This document shows positions 16,766-24,787 of a stretch of 64,000 nt of DNA, piece by piece. The notes below the pieces were generated by a model. That model was not told the DNA's origin, ran no database searches, and saw nothing but the letters and a program-made list of their open reading frames with translations. The position numbers and the translations under genes were made by a program. This DNA is from Streptomyces sp. MspMP-M5 (GTDB lineage: Bacteria; Actinomycetota; Actinomycetes; Streptomycetales; Streptomycetaceae): NCBI RefSeq assembly GCF_000373585.1, contig NZ_KB891918.1:204133-268132 (forward strand), in the 5' to 3' direction. Every line of letters begins with the position of its first letter. The stretch's first letter is position 1.

Positions 16766-17269
16766 TCAGGACACCGTGGGAGGCCCGGCCGGCGACAGGG
16801 CGGTGATCTCGGCGAGGGAGGTGTTGAAGCGCGTCAGGAGCGTGGTGAACGCGTCGCGCTCCTCCTCGGTCCACTTCTCCGTCACCATCGCCATCAGCGC
16901 GCGCCGCGAGGCCCGTACCTCCTCCAGCCGGGCGTGGCCGCGCTCGGAGAGTTCGAGGACCACGGCGCGGCCGTCCTCGGGGTGGGTGGTGCGGCTGACC
17001 AGCCCGGCGTCGACCAGCGGCGCGACCTGCCGGGTGACGGTCGAGGAGTCGATCCCCATTCCGCAGGCCAGGGCCTTGACGCCCATCGGGCCTTCCTGGT
17101 CCAGGCGGTTGAGGAGCAGATAGGCGGCGCGGTCCATGGAGTTGCGCGCCTGCCCGACGCCGCCGAGCCGGCTCTGCTCGGCGCGGCGGGCGAAGACGGC
17201 GACTTGGTGCTGCAGCGCGTCGAGAAGCGCAGTGTCGGTGTGGGTCGTCATGTCCGGAGAGGTGGGCAT
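16766..17269 (-). CDS. MarR-family transcriptional regulator
   Basis: A 167-residue winged-helix repressor. The recognition region reads GVKALACGMGIDSSTVTRQVAPLVDAGLVSRTTHPEDGRAVVL, with the DxR-wing motif (HPEDGR) typical of MarR proteins. Flanking helices should form the dimer interface. The two starts are ATG 17269 (MPTSPDMTTHTD) and ATG 17251; neither has a strong ribosome site. The gene is divergent from the threonine dehydratase gene, and three CCGTACGG-like elements lie between them. The ligand is unknown. Confidence 0.88.
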   Translation of the reverse strand: MPTSPDMTTHTDTALLDALQHQVAVFARRAEQSRLGGVGQARNSMDRAAYLLLNRLDQEGPMGVKALACGMGIDSSTVTRQVAPLVDAGLVSRTTHPEDGRAVVLELSERGHARLEEVRASRRALMAMVTEKWTEEERDAFTTLLTRFNTSLAEITALSPAGPPTVS

Positions 17270-17335
17270 GGCCGGGGCTCGCTTCAAATGGAGGGGGCAG
17301 GGATGGGGAAGACAGGTTACGCGGCGCCGGCCCGG

Positions 17336-17374
17336 CCCGTACGGGCGCTGCCGCGTACGGCCGCTTCCGTACGG
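17336..17374. promoter_or_regulatory. Three iterated CGTACGG elements in divergent promoter region
   Basis: CCCGTACGGG (17336-17345, perfect palindrome), GCGTACGG (17353-17360) and CCGTACGG (17367-17374, perfect palindrome) recur at 15-16 bp steps between the MarR gene and ilvA. The regular spacing suggests an operator array, possibly for the MarR protein. Confidence 0.5.
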
Positions 17375-17455
17375 CCGCGGGGGCCCTTCCGGCCCCCGGT
17401 GTCCGCCATCCGGCCGGAAAAGGCCCGCCGGTGGCCGAACTGCGAGACTGGCCGC

Positions 17456-18730
17456 ATGGCCGACCACACGCCGCATACGCCGTCCCAGCCTCCGGGTTCC
17501 GCGAGCGCCGCACCGGCGGCGCTCGCCGGGATCACGGTCGACGACGTGCGCGAGGCGCAGAAGCTGCTCTCCGGGGTGTCACGGACCACGGTGCTGGAGG
17601 GCAGCCGTTATCTGTCGCGGCTGGTGGGCGCTCCCGTCCACCTGAAGTGCGAGAACCTCCAGCGCACCGGCTCGTTCAAGATCCGCGGCGCGTATGTGCG
17701 GATCGCCGGGCTCTCGGCGGAGCAGCGGGCCGCCGGCGTGGTGGCGGCGAGCGCCGGCAACCACGCGCAGGGGGTGGCCCTCGCGGCGTCCCTGCTGGGT
17801 GTGGCCTCGACGGTCTTCATGCCGGTCGGCGCCCCGCTGCCGAAGGTCGCCGCGACCCGCGAGTACGGCGCCGAGGTCCGGCTGCACGGCCAGGTCGTGG
17901 ACGAGACGCTGGCCGCCGCCCAGGAGTACGCGCGCAAGACCGGCGCGGTCTTCATCCACCCCTTCGACCACCGCGACATCATCGCTGGTCAGGGCACGGT
18001 CGGCCTGGAGATCCTCGAACAGTGCCCGGAGGTGCGCACCGTCGTCGTCGGGGTCGGCGGCGGCGGGCTGGCCGCGGGCATCGCCCTCGCGGTCCGGGCG
18101 CTGCGGCCGGACGTGCGGGTGGTCGGGGTGCAGGCCGCGGCCGCCGCCTGCTATCCGCCGTCGCTGGCGGTGGGGCGCCCGGTGGCGATCGACCCGATGG
18201 CGACGATGGCGGACGGGATCAAGGTGGGGCGGCCCGGCGATGTGCCGTTCGGCATCGTGCGGGAGCTGGTGGACGAGGTGCGCACGGTCACCGAGGACGA
18301 GTTGTCCAGCGCCCTGCTGCTGTGCCTGGAGCGGGCCAAGTTGGTGGTGGAGCCGGCCGGCGCGAGCCCGGTCGCGGCGCTGCTGTCCGCGCCGCGCTCC
18401 TTCGAGGGCCCGGTCGTCGCGGTGCTCTCCGGCGGCAACGTCGATCCGCTCCTGATGCAGCGGATCCTCCGCCACGGCATGGTCGCCGCCGGCCGCTATC
18501 TCTCGTTCCGGGTCCGCCTCACCGACCGCCCGGGGGCGCTGGCCAACCTCCTCGGCGTGCTCACCGTGGCGGACGCCAACGTCCTCGACGTCGGACACGT
18601 CCGCATCGACCCCCGGCTCGGCCTCACCGAGGTCGAGGTCGAACTGCACCTGGAGACCAAGGGGCCCGAGCACTGCGCCGAGGTGACCGAGGCGCTGCGC
18701 GAGGCCGGTTACGACGTGGTCGCGGTCTGA
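17456..18730 (+). CDS. ilvA: Threonine ammonia-lyase (ACT domain)
   Basis: PLP enzyme that deaminates threonine to 2-oxobutanoate, feeding isoleucine synthesis or threonine breakdown. The 424-residue protein has the PLP lysine motif ENLQRTGSFKIRGAY, the phosphate-binding loop VVGVGGGGLAAG, and a single C-terminal ACT domain (about 345-424, starting RVRLTDRPGALANLL). One ACT domain and this length fit the shorter TdcB/IlvA type rather than the two-ACT biosynthetic enzyme. ATG 17456 directly follows the divergent MarR promoter region. Confidence 0.92.
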   Translation: MADHTPHTPSQPPGSASAAPAALAGITVDDVREAQKLLSGVSRTTVLEGSRYLSRLVGAPVHLKCENLQRTGSFKIRGAYVRIAGLSAEQRAAGVVAASAGNHAQGVALAASLLGVASTVFMPVGAPLPKVAATREYGAEVRLHGQVVDETLAAAQEYARKTGAVFIHPFDHRDIIAGQGTVGLEILEQCPEVRTVVVGVGGGGLAAGIALAVRALRPDVRVVGVQAAAAACYPPSLAVGRPVAIDPMATMADGIKVGRPGDVPFGIVRELVDEVRTVTEDELSSALLLCLERAKLVVEPAGASPVAALLSAPRSFEGPVVAVLSGGNVDPLLMQRILRHGMVAAGRYLSFRVRLTDRPGALANLLGVLTVADANVLDVGHVRIDPRLGLTEVEVELHLETKGPEHCAEVTEALREAGYDVVAV

Positions 18731-18856
18731 GGGGGCGGGGTCCGCGGCCCCTCACGACCCCACAGGCGGTGCCGAAGCGCGGGACTCCCGAATGCCAGGC
18801 CGAGCAAGCCTCGAAAACGTACGATTCGGCATGTCTGCCATATCCGCCGCAACGGC

Positions 18857-18974
18857 TGCACCGACCGAACCGATCGCCCCGAACGAACCGATCGAACCGA
18901 TCGAACCACCTGAACCAACCGAACCATCGGAACTGATCGAACCGACCCGATCGAACCGACCTGGAACCGAACCC
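18857..18974. repeat. Degenerate 9-bp repeat tract (GAACCGATC)
   Basis: About a dozen diverged copies of GAACCGATC with a 9-bp period fill the region between ilvA and the ABC-transporter gene, ending 19 bp before its start. In one frame the tract spells Glu-Pro-x triplets, but this frame runs out of phase into the ATPase gene and has no ribosome site. The tract could be a binding-site array or a decayed coding repeat. Confidence 0.75.
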
Positions 18975-18993
18975 ACTCCATGGGGGTACCCAT

Positions 18994-20004
18994 ATGCCAG
19001 GCGCCATTTACGCCGAAGGTCTGGTGAAGACGTTCGGCGAGGTGAAGGCGCTGGACGGCGTCGACCTCGACGTTCCCGAAGGCACCGTCCTCGGACTGCT
19101 CGGCCCGAACGGTGCCGGCAAGACCACCGCCGTCCGGGTCCTGACGACCCTGCTCCGGCCCGACCGGGGCACCGCGCGGGTCGCCGGCATCGACGTCCTC
19201 GCGCACCCCGACGCGGTGCGTCGCTCCATCGGCCTCTCCGGTCAATTCGCCGCCGTCGACGAGTACTTGACGGGCCGGGAGAACCTGGTGATGGTCGGGC
19301 GGCTCTACCAGATGAGCGGGCGCGCGGCCAAGCGCCGGGCCGACGAGCTCCTGGAGCGGTTCAACCTCGCCGACGCCGCCGACCGCACCGCCAAGACCTA
19401 CTCCGGCGGGATGCGCCGCCGGCTCGACCTGGCCGCCGCGCTGGTCGTCAGCCCGCCCGTGATGTTCATGGACGAGCCGACGACCGGCCTGGACCCCCGC
19501 AACCGCCAGGCGCTCTGGGACGTCATCCAGGAGCTGGTCGCCGGCGGTACCACCCTGCTGCTCACCACCCAGTATCTGGAGGAGGCCGACCGGCTCGCGC
19601 ACGACATCTGCGTCGTCGACCACGGCAAGGTCATCGCGCGCGGCACCTCCGACCAGCTCAAGGCCCGCACCGGCGGTGAGCGGATCGAGGTGGTGGTGCA
19701 CGCGCCCGGGCAACTGGCCGTGGCGGAGGAGGTGTTGCGCGCGGTCGCCAAGGGCGAGGGCGCGGTCGAGCCGCACACCCGGAAGCTCACGTTCCCGGTG
19801 GCCGGCGGCGCCAGGCTGCTCGCCGAGGTCATCCGCGAACTGGACACCCGCGCCGTGGAGATCGACGACATCGGGCTGCGCCGCCCGACCCTCGACGACG
19901 TCTTCATCGCGCTGACCGGTCACGCCGCCGAAACGGAGGCGGCGAACGGCGAGGGCGACGGCGACGAGGCCGGCACGGTGACCACGAAGGAGGGCGTGCG
20001 ATGA
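18994..20004 (+). CDS. DrrA-type ABC transporter ATP-binding protein
   Basis: ATPase half of a drug-export ABC transporter of the daunorubicin-resistance (DrrA) family, 336 residues. Walker A is LLGPNGAGKTTA near residue 32, the signature is TYSGGMRRRLDLA, and Walker B is VVSPPVMFMDEPTTGLD. A C-terminal extension (about 225-310) with RRPTLDDVFIALTGH is typical of DrrA proteins. ATG 18994 follows an ATGGGGGTACCC stretch. The stop overlaps the start of a 44-codon ORF as ATGA, and the permease follows. The substrate is unknown. Confidence 0.92.
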   Translation: MPGAIYAEGLVKTFGEVKALDGVDLDVPEGTVLGLLGPNGAGKTTAVRVLTTLLRPDRGTARVAGIDVLAHPDAVRRSIGLSGQFAAVDEYLTGRENLVMVGRLYQMSGRAAKRRADELLERFNLADAADRTAKTYSGGMRRRLDLAAALVVSPPVMFMDEPTTGLDPRNRQALWDVIQELVAGGTTLLLTTQYLEEADRLAHDICVVDHGKVIARGTSDQLKARTGGERIEVVVHAPGQLAVAEEVLRAVAKGEGAVEPHTRKLTFPVAGGARLLAEVIRELDTRAVEIDDIGLRRPTLDDVFIALTGHAAETEAANGEGDGDEAGTVTTKEGVR

Positions 20005-20135
20005 GCGCGGGCGCGGTAGGTCATGCGGCGGGTGAGGCCGCCCCCGAGAGCCCGCGGCGGCGCGGCGGCCGCACGCCGAGCAGCCGAGACCTGGGCATGA
20101 GTGGGCTGGGAACCCGGAAGGAGCTGGCGAAGTGA
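20001..20135 (+). CDS. 44-residue ORF coupled to both DrrAB-type genes
   Basis: This short frame begins at ATG 20001, inside the stop of the ATPase gene (ATGA), after a near-perfect ribosome site AAGGAGGG six bases upstream. It ends at TGA 20133-20135, which overlaps the permease start as GTGA. The product, starting MSAGAVGHAAGEAAPESP and ending GTRKELAK, is basic and probably unstructured; no membrane helix is seen. It is not in frame with the permease. It may be a real small subunit, or a translated linker that carries ribosomes from the ATPase to the permease. An ancient frameshift of an N-terminal extension is the alternative. Confidence 0.55.
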   Translation: MSAGAVGHAAGEAAPESPRRRGGRTPSSRDLGMSGLGTRKELAK

Positions 20136-20935
20136 GCGGCATCAGCGACTCCCTGGTCATCGCCCGCCGGAACGTCACTCGCATGGCCCGGATTCCTGAG
20201 GTGCTCGTTTTTGGGCTCATCCAGCCGATCATGTTCGTGGTGCTGTTCAGCTACGTGTTCGGCGGCTCCATCAACATCCCCGGTGCGGGCATCAGCCCCG
20301 CCGGATACCGAGAGTTCCTGATGGCGGGGATCTTCGCGCAGACCGTCACGTTCGCCACCGCGGGGGCGGGTGCGGGCATCGCGGACGATATGCACAAGGG
20401 TCTGGTCGACCGGTTCCGGTCGCTGCCGATGTCCCGTGGTGCGGTGCTCACCGGGCGGACCCTCGCCGACCTGGTGCAGACCGCGCTGACGCTGGTGGTG
20501 CTGGCGGTGGTCGCCCTCTTGGTCGGATGGCGCACCCACGCGAACATCGCCGGGGTGCTGGGCGGCTTCGGGCTGCTGCTCCTGCTCGGCTACGCCTTCT
20601 CCTGGATCGGCGCGCTGATCGGCCTGTCGGTCCGTACGCCCGAGGCCGCCACCTCCGGCGGGCTGGTCTGGCTCTTCCCGCTGACGTTCATCTCCAACGC
20701 CTTCGTCCCGTCGGGGAACATGCCCCCGATTCTTCGGGCCATCGCGGATTGGAACCCGTTCAGTGCCACGGTCATGGCCTGCCGCGACCTGTTCGGGAAC
20801 CTGCCACCGCACTATCCGGTGCCGGACGCCTGGCCAATGCAGCATCCCGTGCTGGCCTCGGTGATCTGGTCCGTCCTGATCATTGCGGGCTTCCGCACCC
20901 TCGCGGTGCGCAAGTACCGGTCGGCCACCGCCTGA
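20132..20935 (+). CDS. DrrB-type ABC transporter permease
   Basis: Membrane half of the exporter, 267 residues, ABC-2 family. About six membrane segments can be seen, beginning with VLVFGLIQPIMFVVLFSYVF and including VQTALTLVVLAVVALLVGW, VLGGFGLLLLLGYAFSWIGAL, LVWLFPLTFISNAFV and a last one near the C-terminus. The EVLVFGLIQPIMFVVLF segment and the NPFSATVMACRDL block are typical of DrrB proteins. GTG 20132 follows AAGGAG and overlaps the upstream small ORF's stop. A strong hairpin lies four bases past the stop. Confidence 0.9.
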   Translation: MSGISDSLVIARRNVTRMARIPEVLVFGLIQPIMFVVLFSYVFGGSINIPGAGISPAGYREFLMAGIFAQTVTFATAGAGAGIADDMHKGLVDRFRSLPMSRGAVLTGRTLADLVQTALTLVVLAVVALLVGWRTHANIAGVLGGFGLLLLLGYAFSWIGALIGLSVRTPEAATSGGLVWLFPLTFISNAFVPSGNMPPILRAIADWNPFSATVMACRDLFGNLPPHYPVPDAWPMQHPVLASVIWSVLIIAGFRTLAVRKYRSATA

Positions 20936-20939
20936 TGAC

Positions 20940-20977
20940 GACGAGGACCGCTGTCCGACCGGACAGCGGTCCTCGTC
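20940..20977 (+). terminator. 17-bp hairpin ending the DrrAB-type operon
   Basis: GACGAGGACCGCTGTCC pairs perfectly with GGACAGCGGTCCTCGTC across the 4-nt loop GACC, immediately after the permease stop. Confidence 0.88.
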
Positions 20978-21233
20978 CCAGCTGCGACCCATCCGTCCAA
21001 GGGCCTTGGACGTGAACCCTTGGTTCTGGTGTTGCTTGAAGGCCCCAAGAACATGAGGTGGTGTCCCGGGGGAGTTTGGGGCGGGTGGTACCAGCGTCGG
21101 AGCCGCAAGCATCGATCAAGAAGGCGATAGATCGTTTCAGCGCCACCCACAGAGAGGACCTTGGGCCTATCGGCACATAGCCGGGGAAAGTTGTCGCCAG
21201 ATCAGCCAACCGCCGTACAGCGAGGAGCAGTTA
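20978..21233. other. Intergenic region upstream of small secreted-peptide gene
   Basis: Base composition falls compared with the surroundings (for example 21100-21150), as expected for a promoter or imported DNA. No gene or clear motif is seen in these 256 bp. Confidence 0.4.
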
Positions 21234-21422
21234 ATGCGCCGCATCGCCTCTGTCATCGTCGGGACCGTGGCACTCTTCGGGGTCCTCGTCACCCCGGCCC
21301 AAGCATCGACCGGCCCCCTCGCCGATCACGCTTTCGCCCTCGTCGGCCATGTGTGGGGCGTCGTCGCTCCGTCAAGCCTCACGCACAGCGCGGCGGACGC
21401 GGCCCTCGAAGCCAGCAGGTGA
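21234..21422 (+). CDS. Small secreted peptide, unknown
   Basis: A 62-residue product with a clean Sec signal peptide: basic MRR, hydrophobic ASVIVGTVALFGVLV, then PAQA/S cleavage near residue 24. The predicted mature peptide is about 38 residues (STGPLADHAFALVGHVWG... onward), without cysteines. A good ribosome site GAGGAG lies about seven bases before the ATG. The 3' end meets a decayed phage gene on the other strand. The family is not recognised. Confidence 0.6.
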   Translation: MRRIASVIVGTVALFGVLVTPAQASTGPLADHAFALVGHVWGVVAPSSLTHSAADAALEASR

Positions 21423-21722
21423 CGACGAGGGCCCCATAAGCCGTCCACCGGCGGGCGCGCGGAATGCTCGCGGCCAGCTCTCCCGGATCGCTGGGGACAG
21501 GCGCTCCCGGTGCAGCTCCGTCTCCAGCTCCGCGGCCCGGTCGGCCACGGCCTGGAACTCCTCCGGGGCCGCGGAGAGCGTCGGCGTCCAGCTCCTGGCC
21601 GTCGCCCTGCTCCTCCGGCTGCGCCGGCTCGTCCGGGCCGTTCGTCGCGTCGGCCGGGCTCGATGCGCTGTCGGCGGGAACCTCGGCCGGCCCCGGAGGC
21701 GGTGAAGGCGGTCTCCATGCAG
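21410..21722 (-). pseudogene. Decayed phage scaffolding-protein gene
   Basis: On the minus strand one frame reads PPGPAEVPADSASS, then EEQGDGQELDADA, a Pro/Glu/Asp-rich style typical of phage capsid scaffolds. A different frame then continues with APEEFQAVADRAAELETELHR, a coiled-coil-like stretch. No single frame covers both parts, so at least one frameshift is present. It lies downstream, in phage order, of the head-morphogenesis remnant at 22.1-22.5 kb. Assignment rests on composition and order only. Confidence 0.45.
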
Positions 21723-21901
21723 GAACCTCTCCTCGGTGTCGTCAGGATTCGATGTGCAGCCCGGCCCCAGGTGCTCAGACCGGACAGTTAGGTGAAGCAA
21801 CAGGGCCTGATTGGGTTAGCTGCCGTACGTGAACGGATCGAAGGGCAGCCACCAGGGGACGTTCCCAGCACGTAGTTCCGCTTCGACCCTTGGAGATTTC
21901 C

Positions 21902-22078
21902 ATGCGCATTCGTACTGCAGTTGCTGCCGCAGTCCTGGTCACGACAGCCGTACTCCATGGCGCAGGCGCGGCCGCCGCCCTTCCGCACAAGACTCCCTCG
22001 ACCCATTCCAAGCAGGTCATCGCCTCCGCGGATGACGACGACGATGACGACGAGACGAGCCAGGGTGATGAAGACTGA
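21902..22078 (+). CDS. Small secreted Asp-rich peptide
   Basis: A 58-residue product. The signal peptide (MRIRTAVAAAVLVTTAVLHGAGAA) probably ends at AAA/L near residue 27. The mature part is about 31 residues with a run of seven aspartates followed by acidic residues. GGAG sits six bases before ATG 21902; an in-frame ATG at 21890 overlaps that site and is rejected. Such acidic tails suggest divalent-cation or cationic-peptide binding, which is inference. The gene lies between two phage-gene remnants on the opposite strand. Confidence 0.6.
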   Translation: MRIRTAVAAAVLVTTAVLHGAGAAAALPHKTPSTHSKQVIASADDDDDDDETSQGDED

Positions 22079-22103
22079 GCCGGATGAGGGGTGAACGGCC
22101 GGC

Positions 22104-22532
22104 TCATGTGCCTGGCCAGTGCCCACTGGACGCCGCGGTGCGGCGACGCCATGCCCGCCGGGCCTCCGCGCCGGTCATGCCGCGGGTGACCGCCTGCCAT
22201 TGGCGGTCGTAGTCGGGAGCCTGAGGCGTCATGAAGAGCATGGCGCAGAAGGCACATGGATTGCCGTCGGTCACCCGGGCCCAGCCGAGCACCCGCCGGT
22301 CCTGCTTCGACGCCTGGTCGATCAGGTCCCGCCCGGCCCGCAGGGCCTCGCGGTCGGCCGCTCCGGCGGAGGCCCGGCCGGCCGTGTCCACCGTGTCCTC
22401 CGACTCCTGGAGGAACCCGCCGTCGTCCAGCCGGCGCCGGTCTGGGTCGTCGTCGACCTGGTCCAGGCGCTGGCGGACCTTGGCCGGGCCCTGGGACACC
22501 AAGGCCGCCACCGCTCGGCGCCCCGTCCGCAC
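22104..22532 (-). pseudogene. Truncated phage minor head (MuF-like) protein gene
   Basis: The 142-codon minus-strand frame contains DLIDQASKQDRRVLGWAR, VTDGNPCAFCAML and AVTRGMTGAEARRAWRRR. This resembles the C-terminal part of MuF/SPP1 gp7-type head-morphogenesis proteins of actinophages, where a CxxC pair precedes the end. The N-terminal part is missing because the frame begins at the greA terminator. The C-terminus after RRR looks unrelated. It is probably non-functional. With the scaffold remnant it marks an old prophage. Confidence 0.6.
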
Positions 22533-22534
22533 AC

Positions 22535-22575
22535 GCGGAAGCGGCCCGGAGGCGAGTGCTCCGGGCCGCTTCCGC
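22535..22575 (-). terminator. 16-bp hairpin after greA
   Basis: GCGGAAGCGGCCCGGA (22535-22550) pairs perfectly with 22560-22575 across a 9-nt loop, 31 bases past the greA stop on the minus strand. The phage remnant begins exactly on its far side. Confidence 0.85.
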
Positions 22576-22606
22576 TGTGCTTGTGGGATCCGCGTGTCGC
22601 GCCGGC

Positions 22607-23104
22607 TCAGCCGGTGTAGGGCTTGGCGTCGAGGATCTTCACGGTCGCCTTCTTGCCGTTGGGAAGCTCGTACTCGGCGTCGGCGCCGATCTTCTTGCCG
22701 TTCACGCCGTTCCCCAGCGGCGACTGCGGGGAGTACGTCTCGATGTCCGCACTCGCGTACTCGCGCGAGGCCAGCAGGAACCGCAGAGTGTCGTCCGGGT
22801 CTCCGTCGAACGCGATGGTGACGACCATGCCGGGGGCGACCGTGCCGTCGGCCTTGGGGGCTTCGCCGACCTTCGCGGACTCCAGCAGCTGCTTGAGCTG
22901 GCGGACGCGCAGCTCCTGCTTGCCCTGCTCCTCCTTGGCCGCGTGGTACCCGGCGTTCTCCTTCAGGTCACCTTCCTCGCGGGCCGCCTGGATCTTCTCG
23001 GTGATCTCGGCGCGTGCGGGACCAGACAGGTACTCCAGCTCGGCCTTGAGCTGGTCATACGCCTCCTGGGTCAGCCAGGTGACGTTCTCGCTGGTCTGGG
23101 TCAC
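22607..23104 (-). CDS. greA: Transcription elongation factor GreA
   Basis: Rescues backtracked RNA polymerase by stimulating transcript cleavage. The 165-residue protein has the N-terminal coiled coil (about 10-80, including the acidic-tip region AREEGDLKENAGYHAAKEEQ) and the C-terminal FKBP-like domain (SPLGNGVNGKKIGADAEYEL). The start is GTG 23104 (VTQTSENV) after AGGAG. The frame is open for 33 more codons but lacks a better site. Length and domains are normal. Confidence 0.95.
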   Translation of the reverse strand: MTQTSENVTWLTQEAYDQLKAELEYLSGPARAEITEKIQAAREEGDLKENAGYHAAKEEQGKQELRVRQLKQLLESAKVGEAPKADGTVAPGMVVTIAFDGDPDDTLRFLLASREYASADIETYSPQSPLGNGVNGKKIGADAEYELPNGKKATVKILDAKPYTG

Positions 23105-23363
23105 AGGTGCTCCTCGTCGGTACTGGGGATAAATCAAACGCCCTACCAGGAAGGTTTGCGCCTTCACAGGTGGGCGAAACCACGAGCCTAACAATTCCGG
23201 CACAAAAGGGGGAAGAGGAATTTCACAGTGTTCGCGGGAGATCGCATCGTCGCTGATCAGGGGCGATCCGGCCGGGTGCGGGGATCGGCCGTTCGAGTCA
23301 CCGGGGGCTTCGGCGCGGTGCGGGGCGACGGTACGCCGGGCCGCCCCGGGTGTCCCGCGGGGG
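23105..23363. other. Intergenic between greA and DUF4307 gene
   Basis: 259 bp, both flanking genes on the minus strand. The first 100 bp next to greA are AT-richer and likely hold its promoter. Nothing else is seen. Confidence 0.4.
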
Positions 23364-23780
23364 TCAGCTCTTGCCGGCCGCGGAGCCGGTGCAGCCGACC
23401 AGCACGGCGTTGGTCGCCCGCTTCGTCGTGCGCAGCGTGACCTCGGTGTCGACCTGTCCGGAGCGCTGGTCGACGGTCACGTCCTTGCGGCCGACCTCGG
23501 AGCCGTCGGTGGCCTGCGAACGGAGCGTGCACACGCCGGTGTCGTCCTTGTCCTTGACCACTTCGAGATGGATCTTCACCTCGTGGTCGGAGACCGCGTC
23601 CCAGGTGATGATCCGGCCGCTGAGGTCCTGCCCGGTGATGTACGAGACGCCCAGCCAGCCGACCACGCCGAGCAGCACCACGCCGAGCACCGAGCCGACG
23701 ATCTTGAGCTTGCGGTCCGCGCGCTGGTCCGCGGAGCGGCCGTAGCGTCCCTCGGGGAGCCCTTCGCGCACCGCGGCCAT
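23364..23780 (-). CDS. DUF4307 membrane protein
   Basis: A 138-residue actinobacterial membrane protein of unknown function. A hydrophilic N-terminus (EGLPEGRYGRSADQRADRKL) precedes one membrane helix (VGSVLGVVLLGVVGWLGVSY). The extracytoplasmic domain of about 90 residues contains two cysteines (VCTLRSQ and VGCTGSA). It fits the DUF4307 layout. It is divergent from mca, with only about 130 bp between them, and the pairing of the two genes is, as I recall, conserved in Streptomyces. Confidence 0.8.
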   Translation of the reverse strand: MAAVREGLPEGRYGRSADQRADRKLKIVGSVLGVVLLGVVGWLGVSYITGQDLSGRIITWDAVSDHEVKIHLEVVKDKDDTGVCTLRSQATDGSEVGRKDVTVDQRSGQVDTEVTLRTTKRATNAVLVGCTGSAAGKS

Positions 23781-23910
23781 GATCCATCCTCCTGCTCGGG
23801 ACCGGGAGTCGTCGGACCCCCGGGGGGTCCCCGCCCCAGGGAATACAGCGCCCCCTCGCTTCGGTCACTATAGGAGGCATCTTCTCCGGCCTTTCACTGA
23901 GGATCGAGTC

Positions 23911-24783
23911 TTGACTGAGCAGCTGCGATTGATGGCGGTCCACGCCCACCCCGACGACGAGTCGAGCAAGGGTGCGGCCACCATGGCCAAGTACGTGTCC
24001 GAGGGGGTGGACGTGCTGGTCGTCACCTGCACCGGGGGCGAGCGGGGCTCCATCCTCAACCCCAAGCTCCAGGGGGACCCGTACATCGAGGAGCACATCC
24101 ACGAGGTGCGCAGGAAGGAAATGGACGAGGCCCGGGAGATCCTGGGCGTCAAGCAGGAGTGGCTGGGCTTCGTCGACTCCGGGCTGCCCGAGGGCGACCC
24201 GCTGCCGCCGCTGCCCGAGGGCTGCTTCGCCCTCCAGGACGTCGAGGCCGCGGCCGAGCGCCTGGTGAAGCTGATCCGTGAGTTCAAGCCGCAGGTCATC
24301 ACGACCTACGACGAGAACGGCGGCTATCCGCACCCGGACCACATCATGACCCACAAGATCTCGATGGTGGCCTTCGAGGCGGCCGGCGACCCGGAGAAGT
24401 ACCCGGAGGCCGGCGAGCCCTGGCAGCCGCAGAAGCTCTACTACAACCAGGGCTTCAACAAGCCGCGCACCATCGCGCTGCACGAGGCGCTGCTGGAGCG
24501 CGGCATGGAGTCGCCCTACGGCGAGTGGCTGGAGCGCTGGAAGCAGTTCGAGCGCCGTGAGCGCACGCTGACCACCTACATCCCCTGCGCCGACTTCTTC
24601 GAGATCCGCGACAAGGCGCTGATCGCCCACGCCACCCAGATCGACCCCGACGGCGGGTGGTTCCGGGTGCCGATGGACATCCAGCGCGAGGTCTGGCCGA
24701 CGGAGGAATACGAGCTCGCGAAGTCGCGCGTGGACACTTCGCTCCCCGAGGACGACCTCTTCGCGGGCATCCGCAACAATTGA
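23911..24783 (+). CDS. mca: Mycothiol S-conjugate amidase
   Basis: Zinc amidase that cleaves mycothiol S-conjugates during detoxification of electrophiles and antibiotics. The 290-residue LmbE-family protein has zinc-site motifs AHPDDESSKG at the N-terminus and PHPDHIMTHK in the middle, plus YDENGGYPHPDH, which is usual for Mca. The start is TTG 23911 (L-T-E-Q-L-R-L) after GAGGATCGAG; the frame is open upstream but only with non-homologous sequence. A small membrane-protein gene follows after four bases, so the two are probably cotranscribed. Confidence 0.93.
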   Translation: MTEQLRLMAVHAHPDDESSKGAATMAKYVSEGVDVLVVTCTGGERGSILNPKLQGDPYIEEHIHEVRRKEMDEAREILGVKQEWLGFVDSGLPEGDPLPPLPEGCFALQDVEAAAERLVKLIREFKPQVITTYDENGGYPHPDHIMTHKISMVAFEAAGDPEKYPEAGEPWQPQKLYYNQGFNKPRTIALHEALLERGMESPYGEWLERWKQFERRERTLTTYIPCADFFEIRDKALIAHATQIDPDGGWFRVPMDIQREVWPTEEYELAKSRVDTSLPEDDLFAGIRNN

Positions 24784-24787
24784 GCCC

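Noticed and set aside
18792..18993. Glu-Pro-x repeat ORF before the ABC transporter gene
   Set aside because: No ribosome site, and the frame runs out of phase into the ATPase gene. It is treated as a DNA repeat.
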